44,011 bases of DNA from Nitriliruptorales bacterium (GTDB lineage: Bacteria > Actinomycetota > Nitriliruptoria > Euzebyales > Egibacteraceae): positions 1-44,011 of the forward strand of contig WHTG01000005.1 in assembly GCA_009377835.1 (NCBI GenBank), read 5' to 3'. The notes under the pieces are model-generated. The model was not told where the DNA came from and did not search any database. It worked only from the letters and a program-made list of their open reading frames with translations. Positions 17,976 through 25,895 of this stretch are shown one piece after another. The position numbers and the translations under genes were made by a program. Every line of letters begins with the position of its first letter. The stretch's first letter is position 1.

Positions 17976-18778
17976 GCTCGTCGCACGCGCAGCCGCCGCG
18001 CGCGGGCGAGGTCCTGCGCCTTGCGTTCGTGGTGCACCCCGGCAGCCCAGCCGCCCGCCGCGCCACCGACCGTGAATGCCGCCGCGGCTGACAACTTGGC
18101 CACCTGCTTGGCCTGCCGGTTGAACTCCACGATCGGCCATCCCCGCCGGTGCGCGACCGACTCCATGGCCCGGTCCGGGTTCACCGCCACGGGATGCCCG
18201 ACGATCTGCATCATCGGCAGGTCGCTGGCCGAGTCCGAATACGAGTAGCAATGGGCGAGGTCGTAGCCCTTCTCTGCGGCGAGCTTGCGGATGTGCTCAG
18301 CCTTGCCTTCGCCGTAACAGAAAGGTGCCGCGAGCCTGCCGGTATATACGCCGTCGACGATCTCGCTCTCGGTACCCATCGCGCCGGCGATGCTGAGCGC
18401 CTTCGCAAGCTCGCCAACGATCTCGATCGGACTCGCGGAGATGATGTAGACGTCGCGGCCAGCTTCTTCGTGCATGTCCAACAACGCCTGGGCCTCAGGG
18501 CGGATCTTGCGCAGCAGCTCCTCGGTGACGGCCGGCGCCAGCTTGATCAACGTCTCCGCCTCAGTCCCGGCGACGCTCTCCAGGATGCGGTCGCGTACCT
18601 GTTCGGACTTCTCGTCGGACGCACCGAACAGTTTGAACATCAGGCCGTTGAAGCCGTCGGCAAGCAGCCGCGGCAGGGGCAGCAGCCCCTCGCGGTACGC
18701 GGCACGGCCGAAATAGAAGGCGCTGCTGCCGGACATCAGCGTGCGGTCGAGGTCGAAGTACGCCGCGGAATTCGTCAT
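17972..18778 (-). CDS. HAD-IB family phosphatase (SerB-like)
   Basis: A 268-residue HAD superfamily hydrolase of subfamily IB. Motif I is YFDLDRTLMSGSS with the nucleophile and acid Asp pair, motif II lies in VYIISASP, and motif III/IV is in YSYSDSASDLPMMQIVGHPV. The C-terminal 45 residues are Ala/Gly- and Arg-rich (AAAAFTVGGAAGGWAAG), perhaps a membrane-associating end. Relatives dephosphorylate phosphoserine or other small phosphates, and the SerB-like annotation covers several substrates. It is the first gene of a two-gene unit with the Fic-like gene. A good leaderless promoter stands directly upstream. Confidence 0.88.
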   Translation of the reverse strand: MTNSAAYFDLDRTLMSGSSAFYFGRAAYREGLLPLPRLLADGFNGLMFKLFGASDEKSEQVRDRILESVAGTEAETLIKLAPAVTEELLRKIRPEAQALLDMHEEAGRDVYIISASPIEIVGELAKALSIAGAMGTESEIVDGVYTGRLAAPFCYGEGKAEHIRKLAAEKGYDLAHCYSYSDSASDLPMMQIVGHPVAVNPDRAMESVAHRRGWPIVEFNRQAKQVAKLSAAAAFTVGGAAGGWAAGVHHERKAQDLARARRLRVRRA

Positions 18779-18785
18779 GCCGTCG

Positions 18786-18815
18786 AGTATGAAGACCCAG
18801 CGCCTGCTGTGTAAA
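18786..18815 (-). promoter_or_regulatory. leaderless promoter of the HAD/Fic-like operon
   Basis: Read on the minus strand, TTTACA (18815-18810), an 18-base spacer and CATACT (18791-18786) precede the ATG at 18778 by exactly 7 bases. This would place the transcription start at or next to the start codon. No ribosome site is visible. Confidence 0.55.
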
Positions 18816-18838
18816 ACCCCGCTCCGTGCGTCGCTGCA

Positions 18839-19306
18839 TCAGTCCGCGGGTGGACCGGGTCCGTTGCGGCGGATGTCGACCACTTCGACATCTATGGGGT
18901 CCTCGGTCGCGCGAACCCTTCGCGGTGTTCCTCTCGCCGGGCCCAGACCGAACGAGTGGCGGACGCGCGACCGTACCGCCCGGTTCGCCAGCGCCCGGCT
19001 GGGCGGAATCACCAGCGCCAGCCCTACGGCATCGGTGAGGAAGCCTGGCGTGAGCAGCAGTGTTCCGCCGATGAGCACCAGTGCTCCGTCCACCACCTCG
19101 ACGGTGGGAACCCTCGCCCCGAGGGCCTCGCGGAAGCGGCGCCACGCCGCCCGTCCCTCGCGCTTCACAAGCCACGCGCCGGCAACGGAAACCGCGAGCA
19201 GGATCACCAACGTCGCGGGCAGACCGATCCAGCCGCCGACCCGTGAGATCACATACAGCTCGGCGAGCGGGACGACGATGAAGGCAACGAACAGGGCCGC
19301 GGGCAT
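18839..19306 (-). CDS. fxsA: FxsA family membrane protein
   Basis: A 155-residue protein of the FxsA family. Membrane segments are seen at about residues 2-20 (ALFVAFIVVPLAELYVI), 25-47 (IGLPATLVILLAVSVAGAWL) and 75-100 (ALVLIGGTLLLTPGFLTDAV, the family signature). The C-terminal tail is charged and cytoplasmic-looking. In E. coli FxsA affects exclusion of phage T7 from F-plasmid cells; its role elsewhere is unclear. A TAAGAC box ends 7 bases before the ATG. It precedes ku on the same strand's complement with only 27 bases between, ku being upstream in transcription, so the two may be cotranscribed. Confidence 0.85.
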   Translation of the reverse strand: MPAALFVAFIVVPLAELYVISRVGGWIGLPATLVILLAVSVAGAWLVKREGRAAWRRFREALGARVPTVEVVDGALVLIGGTLLLTPGFLTDAVGLALVIPPSRALANRAVRSRVRHSFGLGPARGTPRRVRATEDPIDVEVVDIRRNGPGPPAD

Positions 19307-19333
19307 GGTCGCCGTCTTATCCCGTCACCGCGG

Positions 19334-20167
19334 TCACGACGCCTTCTTGCGCGACCGGGGCTTGGGCTTGTCCGGCTCCTGCGCCGGCCCGCGCGTCTTC
19401 GACGCCTCGACCGAGGCTCGCAGCGCCTCCATCAGATCGACGACGCCGGTCGGCTCCCCAGCATCGTCGACGACGGTGACCTCCTGGCCCTCGACCTTCG
19501 CCCGCACCGCGTCGAGCAGCTTTTCCCGGTACGTATCGGTGTACGCCGTCGGGTCGAAGTCCTCGGTGAGGTTTTCGATCAGCGCCTCGGCCATGGCGAC
19601 TTCCTGCTTGCGCGGTTCCGGGATCTCACCGATGTCCAGATCCTCGATCGACAGCGACCGGATCTCATCGGGCCAGTACATGGTCTCCAGGACGAAGACG
19701 TCGTCCCGCAGCCGCAGCGTGGCCAGATGCTCCTTGTCGCGCAGGGTGATCTTGCACACGGCGACCGTCGATTTGTCGCGCATCGCCTGGGACAGCAGCC
19801 CGTACGCCTTGGCCCCGGCAGTCTCGGGCGCCAGGTAGTAGGAGCGCTGGAAGTAGATGGGGTCGATCTGCTCCAGCGGCACGAACTGGAGGATGTCCAC
19901 GGTGCGGCTGGACGGCGGTTTCAAGGCGTCGAGTTCGTCGCCGTCGAACACCACGTAACGGTCCGGCTCGTACTCGTAGCCCTTGACGATCTCGTCGTAC
20001 GGCACCTCCTCGCCGTCGGCCTTGGCCACGCGCTGATACCCGATGCGGCTGTGGTCGGACGCCCGCAACTGGTTGAACGAGACCGACTTCTCCTCGGTCG
20101 CGGGATACAGCCGGACCGGGATCGTCACGAGCCCGAACGACAGCGAGCCCTTCCACATGGTGCGCAT
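19334..20167 (-). CDS. ku: Ku homodimer, non-homologous end joining
   Basis: A 277-residue bacterial Ku. It begins MRTMWKGSLSFGLVTIPVRL, the hallmark start, contains HSRIGYQRVAKADGEEVPYD and IDPIYFQRSYYLAPE, and ends with a Lys/Arg-rich tail (KPKPRSRKKAS) of the type that helps DNA threading and LigD contact. It binds double-strand ends and recruits LigD, which is encoded about 0.8 kb away in the opposite direction. A GGAGG ribosome site lies before the ATG. Length is normal. Confidence 0.96.
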   Translation of the reverse strand: MRTMWKGSLSFGLVTIPVRLYPATEEKSVSFNQLRASDHSRIGYQRVAKADGEEVPYDEIVKGYEYEPDRYVVFDGDELDALKPPSSRTVDILQFVPLEQIDPIYFQRSYYLAPETAGAKAYGLLSQAMRDKSTVAVCKITLRDKEHLATLRLRDDVFVLETMYWPDEIRSLSIEDLDIGEIPEPRKQEVAMAEALIENLTEDFDPTAYTDTYREKLLDAVRAKVEGQEVTVVDDAGEPTGVVDLMEALRASVEASKTRGPAQEPDKPKPRSRKKAS

Positions 20168-20278
20168 TCGGCCTCCATTCGGCGCGGGGGAAACACGCCT
20201 GCGACGCAGGATCTACCGCCATCCTGCCGCGGTCAACCAGCGCACCGGGAGAAAAGCCGCAGAAATTTCCGTTGGGAC

Positions 20279-20326
20279 TTGATCGCACACATAGGAGGTG
20301 AGGTATACTGAGCGCATCGTACTCAG
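20279..20326 (+). promoter_or_regulatory. hsp20 promoter with HAIR-like (HspR) operator
   Basis: A near-perfect -10 box TATACT is at 20304-20309; TTGATC at 20279-20284 is a possible -35 with a long 19-base spacer. Overlapping the -10 box is CTGAGC-N7-ACTCAG (20308-20326). It has the spacing of the HspR-associated inverted repeat (TTGAGT-N7-ACTCAA) and matches 4 of 6 and 5 of 6 half-site bases. This would let HspR repress hsp20 outside heat stress. Confidence 0.5.
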
Positions 20327-20361
20327 GTTTCTCCTCTGTGGTCGAAAGGAGGCCCACACCC

Positions 20362-20823
20362 ATGGCAGTGATGCGCTGGGACCCGTGGAACGAACTCGCG
20401 CTGTTGCAGCGTGACGTGAACCAACTGCTGGGGCGGCCGGCACGCCGCTCCGATTCGCTCATCCCTCCGATGGATGTGTTCCGGACGCCTGAGGGCTTGA
20501 CAGTCCGTATGGAGCTGCCGGGCCTGCGGCCCGGGGAGGTCGACATCTCCGTCAACGACGGGATGCTGACGATTTCGGGCGAGCGCAAGCTCGACGCAGG
20601 CGTCGCGGAGGACGCATGGCTGCGCCGCGAGCGTCCCGTGGGTCGCTTCGAACGCGGCTTTGGCCTGCCCGAGGGGACCGATCCCGCCGCGGTCACCGCG
20701 GACTTCGAGGCGGGCGTGCTCGAGCTGCACATCCCGGCACCGCCGGAAAGGCGCCCGCACAAGGTGCAGATCGGCACCGGCGACGAGACCGCGAGCGAGA
20801 CGGTCGACGTCAAGGAGCAGTAG
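20362..20823 (+). CDS. Hsp20 small heat-shock protein
   Basis: A 153-residue alpha-crystallin-type chaperone that binds unfolding proteins without ATP. The N-terminal arm MRWDPWNELALLQRDVNQLL is typical. The alpha-crystallin domain spans about residues 37-130 with VRMELPGLRPGEVDISV, LTISGERK and the GRFERGFGLPEG and DFEAGVLELHIP segments. The C-terminal IxI-like contact is weak. An AAAGGAGG ribosome site precedes the ATG at 20362 by 9 bases. It stands between the divergent ku and ligD genes. Confidence 0.93.
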   Translation: MAVMRWDPWNELALLQRDVNQLLGRPARRSDSLIPPMDVFRTPEGLTVRMELPGLRPGEVDISVNDGMLTISGERKLDAGVAEDAWLRRERPVGRFERGFGLPEGTDPAAVTADFEAGVLELHIPAPPERRPHKVQIGTGDETASETVDVKEQ

Positions 20824-20927
20824 TCGCAACGATCGACGGGGGGCGGCCGAGCCGGGGCGCCCCCCGTCGTGCGTCCAGGGCCGCGGGCGCTGCCTACGAT
20901 GGAACCGCCGTCGCACACCGAGGTGCC

Positions 20928-23483
20928 CTGATCGACGCTCCCACGACCATCGACTTTCCCGAGCAACTGCCGCTGCGGGCGCAGAAGCGCGACCTGTTCG
21001 TCGATGTCGACGGCGTGCCGATCAAGGTCACGAACCTCGACAAGCTGTACTGGGAGCCGGAGGGGTACACCAAGGCCGACCTGCTGACCTACTGGTTCAA
21101 CATCGCACCATGGACGCTGCCGTACCTGGAGGGGCGACCACTCACGCTGAAGCGGATGCCCAATGGCGCCGACGCGGAGTTCTTCTACGCCAAACAGGCG
21201 CCGGGTCACACACCGTCATGGATGCACACCTCGCCCGTCACGTCACGCGACGGCAAGACCGTCGACTACCTGATCGCCACCAGCCGGGCGTCGCTGGTCT
21301 GGCTGGCCAACCTCGGCTGCATCGAGCTGCACCCGTGGCACAGCCGCGTGGACGACATCAGCCATCCGGACTACGCATTCTTCGACCTCGACCCGATGGG
21401 CGACGCGACGTTTGACATGGTGCGCGAAGTCGCCCTGCTGGTGCGCACCGTGCTCGACAGACTGGGGCTGAAGGGCTACCCCAGGACGTCGGGCGCCACG
21501 GGGATGCAGATCTACGTCCCCATCGAGCGGGTCCACACCGCCGCACAGGTGCGGGAATGGGTCGGCCGGGTCTGCCGGCTGATCAACCGCGCCGACCCCG
21601 ATCGGACCACGATGGAGTGGTCCGTCGACCGCCGTGGCTCGGAGGTGTTCCTGGATCACAACATGAACACGGAGGGCAAGAACATCGCCGTCACCTACTC
21701 CCCTCGTCCCGAGCGTCATGCGTCCGTCGCGACGCCGCTGCGCTGGGAGGAGGTCGAGCAGCCCTTCTTCCCCCGTGACTTCACCATCGCCACGATCTGG
21801 CAGCGTCTGGCGGCAGTCGGGGAACTCTTCGGCCCCGTCGTCGGCGGGGGGCAGGACCTCAGCGAGGCGATGCGCGCCCTGGGGATGGACCCGGCCGCGC
21901 GCAGCGACGAGCAGGCGCACGTCGCCGGGCCCGCGCGCCCGACGGCGTCCCCGCCGGCGCGCCGGACGGCGTCACCACCACAGGCACCGCAACCGGAATC
22001 CGCCGCCGACGTCGTGACACGGCTCGAGGAGTACGACCGCAGACGCGACTTCAACAAGACTCCGGAGCCGGCGGGTCGGCGGGATGGCGAACCGGGCCGC
22101 GACGGGCCGCGCTTCGTGCTGCAGCACCACCTCGCCACGAGGCTGCACCACGACCTGCGCCTCGAACGCGACGGCACCGCGCCGTCGTGGGCGCTGCCCA
22201 AGGGACTTCCCGACATCAAGGGTGTGCGGCATCTGGCGGTCCAGACCGAGGACCACCCGATCGAGTACATGAGTTTCAGCGGCCAGATTCCCTCCGGTGA
22301 GTACGGCGCCGGCCCTGTACGGATCTGGGACGAGGGCACATACGACCTGCTCGAGTGGACCGACCGAAAGGTGACGTTCCGCCTCAACGGGCGGCGCCAC
22401 CACGGCGAGTACCACCTGTTTCGAACGGGCCGCGACGACCCGTCGCAGTGGCTGGTGATCCGTGCCGACGAGGACGCGCTCGCGGAGGTCAGCGACCTGG
22501 TTCCGCCGCCCCCCCAGATCGCACCGATGCTCGCCACCGACGGCGGGACCGCCTTCGACGACCCGCACTGGATGTTCGAGATCAAGTGGGACGGGGTCCG
22601 CGCCATCGCCACAGTCGTGCGGCCCGGGGCCGGGGGTGACGGCACCACCACCCTGGTCAGCCGCAACGGCAACGACATCACCGCGGGCTATCCGGAGCTG
22701 CGGCCCCTGTGGGAGCGGGTGCTGGCGCGCAACGCCGTGCTCGACGGGGAGATCGTGGCGCTGGACGAACAGGGCAGGCCATCCTTTCAGCGGCTGCAGC
22801 ACCGAATGCACTCGCGGGACGCCACTGCCGTCGCGCGTGCTGTCAAACGCACCCCTGTGACCCTCGTCATCTTCGACGTCGTGGCGCTCGACGGCGATCT
22901 GATCTGTGACGAACCGCTGGCGCGGCGCCTGGAGGTCCTCGACGAGCTGCTCGTCCCCGGCGGCCCGTTCGTGCGCAGCAACGCGATCCGCGGAGACGGG
23001 ATCGCGATGTACCAGGCCGCTCAGGCGCAGGGGCTGGAAGGCTTGATCGCAAAGCGGGCCGACTCGACGTACAAGCCCGGCAGGCGCAGCCGCGACTGGC
23101 GCAAGCTGAAGGTGCGCCGCGAAGTGGAAGCCGTCATCGGTGGGTGGCTTCCCGGCGACGGAAACCGCACGAACCGACTGGGCGCGCTGCTGGTGGGGCT
23201 GTACGACGAGGGTGTGTTGCGCTACGTCGGCCGGGTCGGCACGGGATTCGACGACTCCGAACTGAAGCGCCTCGGCGCGCTGCTGGACAGACACTCGGTT
23301 GCGTCGTCGCCGTTCTCGACGGCTCCCAATCCGCAGGGGCGCTGGGTCGAGCCGATCATGGTCTGCCGCGTGGAGTACGGCGAGGTCACCGAGGACGCAA
23401 AGCTTCGCCATCCTTCGTACAAGGGAACCGTCCCGGACGCGGACCCGCGGCAGTGCCTGGTGGACGATCTGCGCCATGCTTGA
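20928..23483 (+). CDS. ligD: multifunctional ATP-dependent DNA ligase LigD (Pol-PE-Lig)
   Basis: About 851 residues with three NHEJ domains in the mycobacterial order. The primase-like polymerase (about 20-310) has the metal-binding DLDP in YAFFDLDPMGD. The 3'-phosphoesterase (about 365-540) has HHLATRLHHDLRLERDG. The ligase (about 530-851) has nucleophile Lys553 in EIKWDG, DGEIVALD and the OB-fold end. It works with Ku to fill, trim and seal double-strand breaks. The start is uncertain: no ATG, GTG or TTG occurs in frame between the hsp20 stop and the conserved RAQKRDLFVDVDG segment. I chose CTG 20928; TACGAT at 20895 could be its -10 box. Confidence 0.9.
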   Translation: MIDAPTTIDFPEQLPLRAQKRDLFVDVDGVPIKVTNLDKLYWEPEGYTKADLLTYWFNIAPWTLPYLEGRPLTLKRMPNGADAEFFYAKQAPGHTPSWMHTSPVTSRDGKTVDYLIATSRASLVWLANLGCIELHPWHSRVDDISHPDYAFFDLDPMGDATFDMVREVALLVRTVLDRLGLKGYPRTSGATGMQIYVPIERVHTAAQVREWVGRVCRLINRADPDRTTMEWSVDRRGSEVFLDHNMNTEGKNIAVTYSPRPERHASVATPLRWEEVEQPFFPRDFTIATIWQRLAAVGELFGPVVGGGQDLSEAMRALGMDPAARSDEQAHVAGPARPTASPPARRTASPPQAPQPESAADVVTRLEEYDRRRDFNKTPEPAGRRDGEPGRDGPRFVLQHHLATRLHHDLRLERDGTAPSWALPKGLPDIKGVRHLAVQTEDHPIEYMSFSGQIPSGEYGAGPVRIWDEGTYDLLEWTDRKVTFRLNGRRHHGEYHLFRTGRDDPSQWLVIRADEDALAEVSDLVPPPPQIAPMLATDGGTAFDDPHWMFEIKWDGVRAIATVVRPGAGGDGTTTLVSRNGNDITAGYPELRPLWERVLARNAVLDGEIVALDEQGRPSFQRLQHRMHSRDATAVARAVKRTPVTLVIFDVVALDGDLICDEPLARRLEVLDELLVPGGPFVRSNAIRGDGIAMYQAAQAQGLEGLIAKRADSTYKPGRRSRDWRKLKVRREVEAVIGGWLPGDGNRTNRLGALLVGLYDEGVLRYVGRVGTGFDDSELKRLGALLDRHSVASSPFSTAPNPQGRWVEPIMVCRVEYGEVTEDAKLRHPSYKGTVPDADPRQCLVDDLRHA

Positions 23484-23504
23484 CGCTGGTCACACCGCTG
23501 ACCC

Positions 23505-23534
23505 CTGACGTAATCCCCAGCCAGGAGTTATCGT
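23505..23534 (+). promoter_or_regulatory. leaderless promoter of clpS
   Basis: CTGACG (23505-23510), an 18-base spacer and TATCGT (23529-23534) precede the ATG at 23542 by exactly 7 bases. Transcription would start at the start codon or within a base or two of it. A GGAG at 23524-23527 lies too far upstream to be a normal ribosome site. Confidence 0.5.
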
Positions 23535-23541
23535 CGATCAC

Positions 23542-23835
23542 ATGGCCTCCGCCCCAGTCGTCGTCCCCGAGCGCACCGAGTCCACTGACGAGGTGCGCGA
23601 GCTCGACCAGGTCTGGAACGTCATCGTCTGGAACGACCCGGTCACGTTGATGTCCTATGTGGTGTTCGTGCTGCGCAAGCTGTTCGGGCACGACGAGGCG
23701 ACCGCCACGAAACTGATGCTGCAGGTGCACAACGAGGGCAAGGCTGTCGTCGCGAGCGGCCCGCGCGAGAAGGCCGAGTCGGACGTGGCTCGGCTGCACG
23801 CACACGGCCTCCAGGCGACGCTGGCGCGTGACTGA
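23542..23835 (+). CDS. clpS: ATP-dependent Clp protease adaptor ClpS
   Basis: A 97-residue adaptor that delivers N-degron proteins to ClpAP or ClpCP. The core [20 protein letters not shown] carries the conserved Asn-Asp-Pro loop that binds the N-terminal residue, and the later [20 protein letters not shown] helix-strand contacts the chaperone. The length fits an actinobacterial ClpS with a short tail. It overlaps the DUF2017 gene by 8 bases, a pairing common in Actinobacteria, for example Rv1331-Rv1332. Confidence 0.95.
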   Translation: MASAPVVVPERTESTDEVRELDQVWNVIVWNDPVTLMSYVVFVLRKLFGHDEATATKLMLQVHNEGKAVVASGPREKAESDVARLHAHGLQATLARD

Positions 23836-24337
23836 CAAGATGCGGGGCATCGTTGCGCGCGCCGACGGCGGCGTCACCGTGCATCTGTCCGCACGGGAAC
23901 GGGACCTGCTGCGTTCATTGCCAGGGCAACTCCGGCCGCTGCTCGCCGGCGAGGCCGAGGCGCCCACGGTGTCTTCGCGCCTGTTCTCCAGGGGCTACGA
24001 GGACAACGAGCTGGAGGCCGAATACCACAGCCTGGTCGCCGAGGACGTGGTTTCGCAGCGCCTCGCTGCGATGGACGCCTTTGCGGTCACGCTGGAGGAA
24101 GGCTCGCAGCGCGGTGGGCGATGGCGCACGGAGCTGGACGCCGAGGCGGCCACCGCGTGGCTGTCCGCGATCAACGACGGCCGCCTCATCCTCGGCGCGT
24201 TGCTCGGCGTGACCGACGAGTCCGCCTGGGAGCAGCACGCCGACGACGAGAACCCGACCAGCATCGTCCTGTACTACCTCGGATGGCTGCAAGAGGAGTT
24301 GGTCGCGGCCCTGACGACGGCATTGCCGGAAGACTGA
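23828..24337 (+). CDS. DUF2017 family protein
   Basis: A 169-residue protein of the actinobacterial DUF2017 family. It opens with a strand pair ([20 protein letters not shown]), is mostly helical, and ends with [20 protein letters not shown] and [20 protein letters not shown], segments typical of the family. It has no catalytic signature. GTG 23828 lies within the end of clpS, so the two are translationally coupled; the fixed pairing suggests a role tied to Clp proteolysis, but this is inference from context. Confidence 0.85.
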   Translation: MTDKMRGIVARADGGVTVHLSARERDLLRSLPGQLRPLLAGEAEAPTVSSRLFSRGYEDNELEAEYHSLVAEDVVSQRLAAMDAFAVTLEEGSQRGGRWRTELDAEAATAWLSAINDGRLILGALLGVTDESAWEQHADDENPTSIVLYYLGWLQEELVAALTTALPED

Positions 24338-24344
24338 TTTCGTG

Positions 24345-24360
24345 GTTACCGTGGGGTAAC
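24345..24360. promoter_or_regulatory. palindromic operator upstream of the TetR gene
   Basis: GTTACC-GTGG-GGTAAC is a perfect 6-4-6 inverted repeat ending 11 bases before the ATG at 24372. Its right arm overlaps TAACTT (24357-24362), a possible -10 box. Size and place fit autorepression by the TetR protein. Confidence 0.5.
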
Positions 24361-24371
24361 TTTACGGGCGC

Positions 24372-24974
24372 ATGCGCGAACCCCGTATTCGTCTCTCAGC
24401 TCCGCAGCGGCGTACCCAGTTGCTCGCCGTGGCTGGTCGGCTGTTCGCGGAGCAGGGGTACCACGGCTTGTCCATGGAGCAGCTGGCGGACGCGGCCGGC
24501 GTGAGCAAGCCGGTCCTGTACCAGCACTTTCCCTCCAAGCACCAGCTGTACCTGGCACTGGTCAACGACGCGACCGAGGAACTGCAGTCACAGGTCCGCA
24601 AGGCGCTGGAGGGGACGGCGGACAACGAGGCACGGGTCCACGGGGCAATCGCCGCGTACTTCGACTTCGTGGAGGACCAGCGCTTCGCGCTCGTGTTCGG
24701 TACCGCCCAGTCCAGCGACGACGACGTCCGCCGTGCCATCGACAGCGCCTTCACGCGCATCGCGGACATCGTCGGCCGGCTGATCGCGGACGACGCGGGC
24801 CTGTCAGAAGAGGCAGCGAATTTCCTCGCGTCGGGCGTCCGCGGTCTGGCGACGGAGGGCGCTCGATGGTGGTTGGAACACCGCGAGGTCGACAAGGACG
24901 AAGCCGTTGCGCTGCTGTCGCTGTTGGTCTGGCGCGGCCTTGGCGCGTTCGGTCCCGGGCCTCGCCGAACCTAG
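24372..24974 (+). CDS. TetR/AcrR-family transcriptional regulator
   Basis: A 200-residue TetR protein. The N-terminal DNA-binding domain is at about residues 10-58 (AQRR-like start, LFAEQGYHGLSMEQLADAAG, VSKPVLYQHFPSKHQLY). The helical C-terminal half has a long DFVEDQRFALVFGTAQ segment resembling TetR proteins in lipid metabolism, but the ligand is not known. It is a lone gene on the plus strand. Its stop overlaps the stop of the convergent acyltransferase by four bases, and a palindrome lies over its probable promoter. Confidence 0.92.
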   Translation: MREPRIRLSAPQRRTQLLAVAGRLFAEQGYHGLSMEQLADAAGVSKPVLYQHFPSKHQLYLALVNDATEELQSQVRKALEGTADNEARVHGAIAAYFDFVEDQRFALVFGTAQSSDDDVRRAIDSAFTRIADIVGRLIADDAGLSEEAANFLASGVRGLATEGARWWLEHREVDKDEAVALLSLLVWRGLGAFGPGPRRT

Positions 24975-25642
24975 TCCCGCGGTTTCCCGTCAGGGTCGGT
25001 GGGAACCCATCCCCGGTCCGGCAGGTAGCGCCTGACGATTCGCGCGGGCGCGCCGACCACGACGGAGTAGTCGGGAATCTCGCCGGTCACCACCGAGCCG
25101 GCCGCCACGACCACGTGTCGCCCGATCGAGGCGCCGGGCAGGATGATCGACCCGTGGCCGAGCCAGCAGGCAGGCCCGATTCGCACCGGCGCGTTCTTCC
25201 ACATCTGCCTGCCGATCGGCACGTCGATGTCGCTGTACCCGTGGTTCTGGTCCGTGATGTACACGTAGTGCCCTGCAGCGGTGTCGTCGCCGATCTCGAT
25301 GTGTTCGTGGGCGACGATCGACACCCCCTTGCCGAACACGCAGCGGTCGCCGATCGTCAGCAGCGGGTCGCGCCCGTGGTCGAGCGGCACGAGCATCCCG
25401 GCACTGAGGGTCGCGTGCGGCCCGATCGTCGTCCTCGCTCCGATCTGGATCCGCTCGACACCGTGCAGCGCGGCAGGCGGAAATCCGATGACGCTGTCCG
25501 CGCCGAAACGGGCGAACCGCCGTGCCCGCCGTGTTCCGTGCAGCACCCGACCGGTGCGTTCGACACGGCGCCACACCCAGCCGATGACGTCACCAGCGAC
25601 GCGTTCGACACGACGCACTCCGTCGTTGGGATCGGTGGGCAC
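24971..25642 (-). CDS. hexapeptide-repeat acyltransferase
   Basis: A 223-residue left-handed parallel beta-helix acyltransferase. Hexapeptide turns are visible from about residue 75 on: RIQIGARTTIGPHATL, LTIGDRCVFGKGVSIVAH, IEIGDDTAAGHYVYI, and VRIGPACWLGHGSIILPGAS. The catalytic-type His is in VAHEHIEI or DQNHGYSD, and the end (VVVGAPARIVRRYLP) is the usual cap. Relatives acetylate sugars or antibiotics using acetyl-CoA; the substrate is unknown. GTG 25642 is preferred because TATCTT ends 7 bases before it and the upstream extension is Arg/Pro-rich noise. Confidence 0.85.
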   Translation of the reverse strand: MPTDPNDGVRRVERVAGDVIGWVWRRVERTGRVLHGTRRARRFARFGADSVIGFPPAALHGVERIQIGARTTIGPHATLSAGMLVPLDHGRDPLLTIGDRCVFGKGVSIVAHEHIEIGDDTAAGHYVYITDQNHGYSDIDVPIGRQMWKNAPVRIGPACWLGHGSIILPGASIGRHVVVAAGSVVTGEIPDYSVVVGAPARIVRRYLPDRGWVPTDPDGKPRD

Positions 25643-25691
25643 GCGCGGGAAGATAGCGCGACACCGCCGCCCGCCAGATTCCCTCGGTGGA

Positions 25692-25895
25692 CTACGCCAG
25701 GGCGTTCCGCAGGTCCCCCGCCAGTGCCATCGTTTCGTCCCAGGACTTCCCCGCACTCTTGGCATACTCCATCGCGCCGCGGATGAACAACCGCCTCACG
25801 ATTTCGTCGTCCGTCCACACCTCGCAGTTGCCCTCCACTGCGGTAAACAGCGGGCGCAGGACCTCGAGCAGATCTTCGTTGACCGACAGGTTCAT
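25692..25895 (-). CDS. small hypothetical protein coupled to the DUF885 gene
   Basis: A 67-residue, acidic and helical protein (MNLSVNEDLLEVLRPLFTAV start, DDEIVRRLFIRGAMEYAKSA middle). No family is recognised. GGAAGG lies 7 bases before ATG 25895, and the start overlaps the DUF885 stop codon (TGATG), so it is translated by coupling. A GTG at 25898 is an alternative start. The close linkage suggests a helper or companion of the DUF885 protein, which is inference only. Confidence 0.6.
   Translation of the reverse strand: MNLSVNEDLLEVLRPLFTAVEGNCEVWTDDEIVRRLFIRGAMEYAKSAGKSWDETMALAGDLRNALA

Noticed and set aside
19665-21209. 514-residue minus-strand frame over ku, hsp20 and ligD
   Set aside because: It crosses three well-recognised genes and contains no domain of its own.
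21972-23477. 501-residue minus-strand frame
   Set aside because: Antisense of ligD with biased composition.
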